NCBI GenBank assembly: GCA_026398285.1
Contig: JAPLTI010000046.1
Span: forward strand, 1 to 6,802
DNA: 6,802 nt
From: Verrucomicrobiota bacterium
GTDB taxonomy: Bacteria; Verrucomicrobiota; Verrucomicrobiia; Chthoniobacterales; Terrimicrobiaceae
Direction: 5' to 3'
Position numbers and translations under genes: made by a program. The notes under the pieces were generated by a model. It was not told where the DNA came from. It saw only the letters and a list, made by a program, of their open reading frames with translations, and made no database searches. Positions 1 to 5,453 of the stretch are shown here, one piece after another (position 1 is the first letter of the stretch; each line of letters starts with the position of its first letter).

Positions 1-1012
1 AGATCGTGTCACTACCCATAGATGGATGCCTAGTCGTTAAAATCCCAGACCTCATAGAATCATCGGCTCGTGGCGAGAGAAATTCAAAGCCTGCCGCGCT
101 GAGTTTCTCTTCCAAATAATCCCTGTTTTCCAAAATACCGGATTGCACATTCTCCAAGCCGATCTCGAGAAGCATTTCGAGGCTGGCCTTCATTCCATAC
201 ATACCGGCGATATTCAAAACTCCCGGTTCATAGCGGCGGGCTGTTTCCTCAAACACAATTTCCTCCTGCGCGATGAAATCCGGGGATTTCACATTCCAAG
301 CACCGAGCAAGGTCGGACGGCATTTTTCAAAATTCTTCCGCGCCACAAAAACGATTCCCATGGCCATGGGCCCAAGCATCCACTTATGAGCATCGGCGCT
401 GAGGAAATCGACGAACTCGACATCGAGTGGCGCGGCTCCAAGAGTCTGTATGGCATCAAGTGAAAATAAGACTCCCTTCGCTCTGAGCATGCGGCCGATT
501 GCTTCGACATCGATTCGGCGTCCGCTCAGGTAGTGGCAGGAGGCCAGCGCGACCAATTTGGTTCTCGGCGTCAGCGCGGCTTCGACGAGCTCAGGAGTGA
601 TTGCCCCAGGCTGATCAGGATGCAGTTCCCTTGCCACAACACCGCGAGAGGCGAGGACAGTCCACGGATACACATTCGCAGGGTAGTCGTCTCCATAGTA
701 AACAACCTCATCACCGGCCTGCCAATCGAGCCCGTTTGCAAACAAGCTCAACCCAAGCGAGGTCGGTCCGAGCAGGGCGATTTCATCGGCATGGGCGCCT
801 ATAAGCTTTGCGCAAAGCGAGCGCGTTCGGGCGACATCCCGCAGGACCTCTCCAAATTCCTGATGCTTGTGACAACTCGCCTCCGCATGGGCCTTCATGG
901 CATCCGCCGCGCGACGCGGGAGAATTGTCACGCCGGCGTGGCCAAGAAAAATTCCGTTTTCGACAACAGGAAACTCCCGCCTGCGCTCGGCCTCGTCTTT
1001 GAAAAATCTCAC
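1..1012 (-). CDS. Class V PLP-dependent aminotransferase / cysteine desulfurase-like protein (C-terminus outside window)
   Basis: My own minus-strand translation from a GTG at 1012-1010 stays open to the left edge, giving 337 residues with no stop. It has the class V (fold type I) PLP enzyme core: the cofactor-ring aspartate in LDAIQTLGA (D186, Q189), the Schiff-base lysine in SADAHKW (H209, K210), and the later RRYEPGVLNIAG segment (about 259-270) that contacts PLP/substrate in this superfamily. Known members include cysteine desulfurases/selenocysteine lyases and isopenicillin-N epimerase-like enzymes, all cytosolic. The catalytic cysteine of SufS-type desulfurases lies near the C-terminus, which is missing here, so desulfurase cannot be separated from other aminotransferase activities; the SADAHKW style looks to me more like the epimerase-like branch. 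The start overlaps the stop of the upstream RelE-like gene (GTGA), with GAGGAA 8 bases upstream, so the two are probably translationally coupled. The family call is firm; the substrate is unknown. Confidence 0.9.
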   Translation of the reverse strand, partial: MRFFKDEAERRREFPVVENGIFLGHAGVTILPRRAADAMKAHAEASCHKHQEFGEVLRDVARTRSLCAKLIGAHADEIALLGPTSLGLSLFANGLDWQAGDEVVYYGDDYPANVYPWTVLASRGVVARELHPDQPGAITPELVEAALTPRTKLVALASCHYLSGRRIDVEAIGRMLRAKGVLFSLDAIQTLGAAPLDVEFVDFLSADAHKWMLGPMAMGIVFVARKNFEKCRPTLLGAWNVKSPDFIAQEEIVFEETARRYEPGVLNIAGMYGMKASLEMLLEIGLENVQSGILENRDYLEEKLSAAGFEFLSPRADDSMRSGILTTRHPSMGSDTI

Positions 1013-1371
1013 TTTCTCGATTCCTCGGCTTCGTGGATGAGCGACCAGAAATCATTCGTCTTTGCGACCTCGCCGTCCTCTTCATCGATCGGGAGATTCG
1101 AGCGAAAAAGGAAGTCGCGAATCGTGTTTTTGTGAAGCACCCGGTGGATCAAAAGCCCCTCGGGATGCTTCTCAAAATAAATCCGGTAATCCCTCGCCCG
1201 ATAGCGCAGCAACGAGCGTCCATCCCTCGAGACTTTCCCAAATTTCTCATCCTCCAGAGACTCTAGATCTCCCGGCAGAAACTGAAATTCCGCCAGCAGG
1301 TCCAGCTGCAAATCCTTTGGCAGCGCGGCCATTTCCGCAGCGCTGATTCGATTGAAAATCACTTGAAACAC
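1009..1371 (-). CDS. RelE/ParE-family toxin-like protein, no antitoxin visible
   Basis: A 120-residue protein starting at GTG (1371-1369). An in-frame TAG lies just upstream at 1383-1381, so the start cannot be much earlier. The central part fits the small RelE/ParE fold: an N-terminal strand (VFQVIFN), helices about 11-40, then strands RSLLRYRARDYRIYFEKH (52-69) and LLIHRVLHKNTIRDFLFR (73-90), with the basic and aromatic residues typical of these ribosome-dependent RNases or gyrase poisons. Family members are normally paired with an antitoxin; the only co-directional neighbour here is a metabolic enzyme downstream, and upstream lies the divergent acs gene. After the fold comes a 28-residue tail (93-120) rich in acid (nine Asp/Glu), longer than usual for this family. 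The fold assignment is good; toxic activity is not shown and it may have a non-toxin role. Its stop overlaps the aminotransferase start by 4 bases. Confidence 0.8.
   Translation of the reverse strand: MFQVIFNRISAAEMAALPKDLQLDLLAEFQFLPGDLESLEDEKFGKVSRDGRSLLRYRARDYRIYFEKHPEGLLIHRVLHKNTIRDFLFRSNLPIDEEDGEVAKTNDFWSLIHEAEESRK
1021..1026 (-). promoter_or_regulatory. Ribosome binding site for the aminotransferase gene, inside the RelE-like gene
   Basis: GAGGAA on the minus strand lies 8 bases before the GTG at 1012. It supports that GTG as the start, because this frame has a TGA stop only a short way upstream (about 1055) and no ATG between that stop and the GTG. It lies within the last codons of the upstream gene, as expected for coupled translation. 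Confidence 0.5.
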
Positions 1372-1473
1372 AAACCCACACTACCTACTTGGCATCCCTT
1401 TTTGGCAAGCAGGGAATTTCGATGCTGTGTTGCAAAACCACAACCAATCTGTCTTAACTCTTCTTCTGCCCCT
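1372..1473. promoter_or_regulatory. Divergent intergenic region between the RelE-like gene and acs
   Basis: This 102-base gap must hold the promoters of both directions. Toward acs, TTGCAA (1430-1435), an 18-base spacer and TTAACT (1454-1459) is a poor sigma-70-like candidate whose -10 element matches only half the consensus. A direct repeat TTGGCA occurs at 1389-1394 and 1402-1407, 13 bases apart, which could be a protein-binding site. No Shine-Dalgarno sequence precedes the acs ATG. The divergent-promoter role rests on gene layout; the individual boxes are weak. Confidence 0.35.
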
Positions 1474-3423
1474 ATGAGTCAAAATATCGAATCCCACCTC
1501 CAAGAAAAACGCATCTTCAAACCTGCCGCCGCTTTCTCAAAAAAAGCCGCAGTAAAAAGTTTCGCCGACTACAAAAAACTCCACGCTGATTCTCTCAAGA
1601 ATCCCGAGAAATTTTGGGCCCGCGAAGCGTCCGAGCTCGTCTGGCAAAAAAAGTGGAAAAAAGTTTTGGACTGGAAAGAGCCCTATGCCGAGTGGTTCGT
1701 CGGGGGGCAATTAAACGCCTCGGAAAACTGCCTCGACCGCCATCTCGACGGACCACGCCGCAATAAGGCGGCCATTATTTGGGAAGGCGAACCCGGTGAG
1801 CGCCGCACGCTGACTTATCACCAACTCCACCGCGAAGTCTGCATCTTCGGAAATATCCTCAAGCGCAATGGTGTCAAAAAGGGCGACCGCGTTTTGATCT
1901 ACATGCCTCTTATTCCGGAGGCTGTCATCGCGATGTTGGCCTGCGCCCGCATTGGAGCGGTTCACACGGTTGTCTTCGGTGGATTCAGCAGTGAGAGCAT
2001 CAAGGATCGCCTGGCGGACAGCGGCTCGAAAATTGTGGTGACAGCAGACGCCGGCTACCGCCGTGGTCAATGCGTCACTCTCAAACAGAATGTCGACCAC
2101 GCCCTTCAAGGAAACACAGAGGTCAAACGCGTCATTGTTGCCAAGCGCACCACGATGGATGTCCATATCGAAGAGGGCCGCGATGTCTGGTGGCATCGCG
2201 AGGCCGAATACGTCGATGCGAACTGCCCTGCCATCCCGCTCGACAGCGAGCATCCGCTCTTCATCCTTTATACAAGCGGCTCCACAGGCAAGCCGAAGGG
2301 CATTCTGCACACGACCGGCGGTTACATGACCGGCACGGCTGCCACGAGCAAATACATCTTCGACCTCAAAGAAGAGGATGTTTACTGGTGCACTGCCGAT
2401 GTAGGCTGGATCACCGGGCACAGTTACCTCGTTTACGGCCCGCTCGCTAATGGCGCCACCTGCGTCCTTTATGAGGGTGCCCCGAATTGGCCTGAGCCTG
2501 ATCGCTTTTGGAAAATCATCGAGGAACTCGGCGTGACGATCCTCTACACTGCGCCCACGGCCATCCGTGCGTTCATGAAATGGGGCGACGAGTGGCCAAA
2601 GAATCATGATCTCTCGTCCCTCCGACTTCTCGGCAGCGTGGGCGAACCCATCAATCCCGAAGCATGGATGTGGTATCACAAACACATCGGTGCTGAGCGT
2701 TGTCCGATTGTGGATACCTGGTGGCAGACCGAGACCGGCATGATTCTCATTTCACCGTTGCCAGGTGCCACGCCTCTCAAACCAGGCACGGCCACGCTTC
2801 CTTTCTTCGGCGTCGATGCAGCAATCGTCGACGACAACGGCAAGGAAGTGAAGCACGGTGAAGGCGGCAAGCTTGTCATACGCAAGCCTTGGCCAGCCAT
2901 GCTTCGGACAATCTACGGGGACAAGCCGCGCTACAAAAAACAGTATTGGACTGAAGTCAAAGGCGCCTACTTCACGGGTGATGGCGCCCGCCGGGACAAA
3001 GACGGCTATTTCTGGATCGTTGGCCGTATCGATGATGTTTTGAATGTCGCCGGTCACCGACTCGGAACGGCCGAAGTCGAAAGCGCACTGGTCGGTCATC
3101 CTTCTGTTGCCGAAGCCGCAGTTGTGGGGCGTCCCGATGAGATCAAAGGCCAAGGCGTGGTGGCTTTCGTTACCCTCCGCGAAGGCCACGCCGCATCGAA
3201 GCAACTCTCGGCGGAAATCCGCAACCATGTGGGAAAAGTCATTGGCCCTATTGCCAAACCGGACGAAATTCGTTTCACCGAGTCCCTGCCAAAAACACGC
3301 AGCGGAAAAATCATGCGCCGCCTCTTGAAACAAATCGCCGCCGGAGTTCAGATCACCGGCGACACGACGACACTTGAAGATCTGAGCGTTCTCACACGCC
3401 TCAGTTCTGCAAAAGACGAGTAA
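1474..3423 (+). CDS. acs: Acetyl-CoA synthetase (AMP-forming acetate--CoA ligase)
   Basis: A 649-residue cytosolic enzyme that activates acetate with ATP to acetyl-AMP, then transfers acetyl to CoA, feeding acetate into central metabolism. Length is the usual ~650 for the family. Motifs in order: CoA-contacting RRGQ (196-199), P-loop-like YTSGSTGKPKG (266-276), GSVGEPINPEAW (387-398), the acetate-pocket DTWWQTETG (414-422) with the Trp that limits chain length, the adenylate-binding TGDGA (501-505), hinge GRIDDVLNVAGHRLGTAE (517-534), and C-terminal PKTRSGKIMRR (606-616). K612 in the last motif is the lysine whose reversible acetylation controls Salmonella Acs; regulation here by the same route is inference. 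The frame is open back to 1363, but that extra 37-residue stretch has no family similarity I can see, and it starts inside the divergent intergenic region; MSQNIESH at 1474 gives the normal N-terminus. The phosphodiester glycosidase gene follows closely. Confidence 0.97.
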   Translation: MSQNIESHLQEKRIFKPAAAFSKKAAVKSFADYKKLHADSLKNPEKFWAREASELVWQKKWKKVLDWKEPYAEWFVGGQLNASENCLDRHLDGPRRNKAAIIWEGEPGERRTLTYHQLHREVCIFGNILKRNGVKKGDRVLIYMPLIPEAVIAMLACARIGAVHTVVFGGFSSESIKDRLADSGSKIVVTADAGYRRGQCVTLKQNVDHALQGNTEVKRVIVAKRTTMDVHIEEGRDVWWHREAEYVDANCPAIPLDSEHPLFILYTSGSTGKPKGILHTTGGYMTGTAATSKYIFDLKEEDVYWCTADVGWITGHSYLVYGPLANGATCVLYEGAPNWPEPDRFWKIIEELGVTILYTAPTAIRAFMKWGDEWPKNHDLSSLRLLGSVGEPINPEAWMWYHKHIGAERCPIVDTWWQTETGMILISPLPGATPLKPGTATLPFFGVDAAIVDDNGKEVKHGEGGKLVIRKPWPAMLRTIYGDKPRYKKQYWTEVKGAYFTGDGARRDKDGYFWIVGRIDDVLNVAGHRLGTAEVESALVGHPSVAEAAVVGRPDEIKGQGVVAFVTLREGHAASKQLSAEIRNHVGKVIGPIAKPDEIRFTESLPKTRSGKIMRRLLKQIAAGVQITGDTTTLEDLSVLTRLSSAKDE

Positions 3424-3463
3424 CATTGAAAATCCGAATGCTCCAACCGCCCTCTTTCTTCAG

Positions 3464-3479
3464 CATGAATTCAGTCATG
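3464..3479 (+). repeat. Small inverted repeat CATGA/TCATG over candidate start codons
   Basis: CATGA (3464-3468), a 6-base loop, then TCATG (3475-3479) could form a 5-base-pair hairpin in the mRNA. Each arm holds one of the candidate ATG starts of the next gene (3465 and 3477). The stem is short and may be chance. Confidence 0.25.
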
Positions 3480-4265
3480 TCGAGAATTCGTAGCTGTGGC
3501 AGGTGGCGGGCTTTCCTGATCGCTCAGGTCGCCCTCCTCACTACGATTCTTTCGGCAGGGGCGGAGTGGAGCATCGTTTCCGCGACAGGCCTCGGATCGC
3601 CTGGCCCCGGGGTGGAGGTCATAGAAACCCGCTGCGTGAACGGAAACCAGACAGCCCGAGTCACAGCGCTTTGCTTCAATGACAAAAACCACACTCTTCG
3701 CGTCATCGATAGTCCCTCCCCGGGAAATGCGACGCTCGCCAACACTCTGAACAACGCCAAGGTCGTGGCAGGTGTCAACGGGGGCTACTTTCATAAAGAC
3801 TACCGTCCAGTGGGTCTCATGATCTCCGATGGCAAAACAATCAACGGCTTTGAGAAGGCAAAACTCCTCAGCGGACTGGTCGGTGTGAGGCAGGATGGCC
3901 ATGTTTCGATTCTCCGTTCGGGGGAATACGACTCTGGCAAATCGCAACTCCTCCAAGCCCTCCAATGCGGGCCAATGCTTGTGGAGGACGACCAGTTGGT
4001 CCCCGGTCTCAATGACGAACGAATCGCCCGCCGGACCGTTGTGGCAAAGGGAACTCGTGGCGAAACCGCTCTTATTTACATCTCATCCGTCACACTGGCA
4101 GATGCCGCCCGCATCCTCGCGCTGCCTTCGATTCTGGATACATGGAAGCCAAAGACGGCGATCAACCTCGATGGCGGCAGCTCCAGTGGCATGTGGGCAG
4201 AAAATGGCATCTCACTTGCCGAGATCGTCCGTGTTCGGAATTTTCTCGCGATTGTTCCGCGCTAA
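3477..4265 (+). CDS. Exported phosphodiester glycosidase domain protein (NAGPA/DUF2233 family)
   Basis: The domain is named after the mammalian enzyme that removes GlcNAc from a phosphodiester (the mannose-6-phosphate uncovering enzyme); bacterial members are thought to act on glycan or phosphodiester material in the envelope or outside. With the ATG at 3477 the product is 262 residues: a basic start (MSRIRSCGRWR), a hydrophobic core about 12-27, and a likely signal-peptidase site after SAGA (about residue 29). Domain motifs follow: VNGGYF (100-105), QCGPMLVED (163-171), RRTVVA (185-190) and LDGGSSSGM (231-239), the last containing the glycine/serine-rich signature of the family. The frame is open to a TTG at 3426 with other ATGs at 3438 and 3465; none has a clear ribosome site. 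I chose 3477 because it gives the most normal signal-peptide n-region, but 3465 is nearly as good. Substrate is unknown. Confidence 0.87.
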   Translation: MSRIRSCGRWRAFLIAQVALLTTILSAGAEWSIVSATGLGSPGPGVEVIETRCVNGNQTARVTALCFNDKNHTLRVIDSPSPGNATLANTLNNAKVVAGVNGGYFHKDYRPVGLMISDGKTINGFEKAKLLSGLVGVRQDGHVSILRSGEYDSGKSQLLQALQCGPMLVEDDQLVPGLNDERIARRTVVAKGTRGETALIYISSVTLADAARILALPSILDTWKPKTAINLDGGSSSGMWAENGISLAEIVRVRNFLAIVPR

Positions 4266-4271
4266 CTGGGC

Positions 4272-4306
4272 AAATGACTTTCACACCCTGATCGGAGTTG
4301 TCATTT
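4272..4306. promoter_or_regulatory. Perfect 7-base inverted repeat upstream of the pqi-type operon
   Basis: AAATGAC (4272-4278) and GTCATTT (4300-4306) are exact reverse complements separated by 21 bases, filling most of the 52-base gap between the glycosidase stop and the first PqiA-like start. No T-run follows, so a classical intrinsic terminator is unlikely. It could be an operator for a dimeric regulator of the downstream operon, or a weak RNA stem. I see no convincing -35/-10 pair here. Confidence 0.3.
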
Positions 4307-4317
4307 AGTCTTCGGCT

Positions 4318-4956
4318 ATGTCCGCACTCAATTCATCAGCTCCGCCATCCGACCTGCGGTGGATTCAATGTCCACGCTGTCATGCTTCATTGCGCGACCG
4401 CCAGTTGCAACCCCATGAATTCCTCTGCTGCGGGCGCTGTGGCGAGCAGGTCAAGTCAGCACACCCTGGGCGCACAATGATGGCGGCTTGGGCTTTCGCG
4501 ATGGCGGCCTTGATCACGCTCATCCCGGCTAATATGAATCCGATTCTCATCTTCAGCGTGGCGGGGAGTTATCAGGAAAACCTCATCATCACAGGTGTCG
4601 AAGGTTTGTGGATGCAGGGATTTCAACCCCTCGGCGCGCTCGTTTTTTTCTCTGCCATTTTAGCGCCGGTTTTCTACCTGCTCTCGGTCTCTTATGTCTC
4701 CGCCTGTTGGACTCTCCAGATGCGCCTTCCATTCATGGGAGCAGCTTTGCGCCTGGTCGAGGCGCTTGAACCCTGGAATCTCCTGCCGGTTTTTGCCATC
4801 GCCTGCATGGTCTCCGTCGTGAAACTCCGCACCCTCGGCACGGTAAGCTGGGAACCAGGCTCGCTCTGGATTCTCGCCACTGCCGTGCTCACCATGCTTG
4901 CCATTCAGTGCTTCGACAGGAAATGCGCCGAGCTTTATGTGGAGGGTGTGAAATGA
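4318..4956 (+). CDS. pqiA: PqiA-like inner-membrane protein, zinc-ribbon module (first half of a split PqiA)
   Basis: A 212-residue integral membrane protein equivalent to one module of PqiA/LetA, the inner-membrane partner of MCE lipid-transport proteins. A cytoplasmic N-terminal zinc ribbon is visible as CPRC (C18, C21) and CGRC (C38, C41). Four hydrophobic stretches follow at about 54-74, 104-126, 152-170 and 182-197. The PANMNP motif (70-75) ends the first helix, as in the family, and VVKL occurs near 167-170. E. coli PqiA carries two such modules in one chain of a little over 400 residues; here the module ends alone and the second one is encoded by the next gene through an ATGA overlap. 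No Shine-Dalgarno sequence lies close to the ATG (GGAG is about 20 bases away). It heads a three-gene operon with the second PqiA-like gene and the MCE protein. Confidence 0.9.
   Translation: MSALNSSAPPSDLRWIQCPRCHASLRDRQLQPHEFLCCGRCGEQVKSAHPGRTMMAAWAFAMAALITLIPANMNPILIFSVAGSYQENLIITGVEGLWMQGFQPLGALVFFSAILAPVFYLLSVSYVSACWTLQMRLPFMGAALRLVEALEPWNLLPVFAIACMVSVVKLRTLGTVSWEPGSLWILATAVLTMLAIQCFDRKCAELYVEGVK
4941..4946 (+). promoter_or_regulatory. Ribosome binding site for the second PqiA-like gene
   Basis: GGAGGG with a 6-base spacer before the ATG at 4953 decides that start over the longer open frame that begins at 4908 inside the upstream gene. It is the clearest Shine-Dalgarno sequence in the window. 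Confidence 0.7.
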
Positions 4957-5453
4957 CAGCCCACCACCGATATGAATTGTCGAAAGCCCTCACAGTCGCA
5001 GCTATTATTCTCTACATCCCGGCAAATTTTTTACCGGTGATGACAATTACGATCACTGGACAGGTGGAATCCCTCACCGTCATGGGTGGGGTCATGGAAC
5101 TCTACGAAACCGGGCTTGTCCCCGTGGCGGTTGTGGTTTTTCTGGCAAGCGTCGTTGTGCCTGCTGTGAAACTCGTATCGCTTTCTTGGTTGCTGAGCTT
5201 GCACGGATCAGACATTTCGCAATCCCGTCGCATGAAGGTTCACGCATTTCTCACGCGCATAGGCACCTGGGCAATGATTGATGTGTTTCTTCTTTCGATC
5301 CTAGTCGCCGTCGGGCAACTTGGAATCTTAGCCAGTGTGCAAGCAGAGGTTGGCGCACTTTTTTTTGCAGTGATGATTATTTGCACGCTCTACGCAGCGG
5401 ATGTCTATAAGACTCACATGATCTGGAGGCATCTACTGCCAAAATCCCAATGA
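4953..5453 (+). CDS. pqiA: PqiA-like inner-membrane protein lacking a zinc ribbon (second half of a split PqiA)
   Basis: A 166-residue membrane protein corresponding to the other PqiA/LetA module. Family marks are YIPANFLPVM (21-30) at the end of helix 1, PAVKL (70-74) in helix 2, and GTWAMIDVFLLSIL (104-117), close to the conserved WSM(I/L)D segment in helix 3. Predicted helices are about 10-30, 52-79, 103-125 and 133-151. Only a short charged N-terminus precedes helix 1, and there is no CXXC pair, so the zinc-binding head is absent. The two halves together total 378 residues, somewhat less than fused PqiA. Start and stop both sit in ATGA overlaps with its neighbours, so all three proteins are likely made together. 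The two halves probably associate in the membrane as the fused protein's modules do; that is inference. Confidence 0.9.
   Translation: MTAHHRYELSKALTVAAIILYIPANFLPVMTITITGQVESLTVMGGVMELYETGLVPVAVVVFLASVVVPAVKLVSLSWLLSLHGSDISQSRRMKVHAFLTRIGTWAMIDVFLLSILVAVGQLGILASVQAEVGALFFAVMIICTLYAADVYKTHMIWRHLLPKSQ

Noticed and set aside
533..1135. 200-residue open frame on the plus strand.
   Set aside because: It lies antisense to the aminotransferase and the end of the RelE-like gene, both of which show clear family motifs; the composition is Arg/Ser-rich and low in recognisable structure.
1363..1473. 37-residue N-terminal extension of Acs.
   Set aside because: The family N-terminus begins at the ATG at 1474; the extension overlaps the divergent intergenic region and the RelE-like start and has no family similarity I can see.
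1539..1662. Runs of A (seven at 1539-1545 and 1646-1652, six at 1657-1662) as possible frameshift sites in acs.
   Set aside because: The Acs frame continues correctly through all runs, which simply encode Lys codons; no alternative product is supported.
1711..2685. 324-residue open frame on the minus strand inside acs.
   Set aside because: Fully antisense to acs, which has intact motifs throughout; no family motif seen in the antisense product.
2752..3426. 224-residue open frame on the minus strand over the acs 3' end.
   Set aside because: Antisense shadow of acs with no recognisable domain.
4266..4317. Intrinsic terminator after the glycosidase gene.
   Set aside because: The inverted repeat has a 21-base loop, a 7-base AT-rich stem and no T-run after it.
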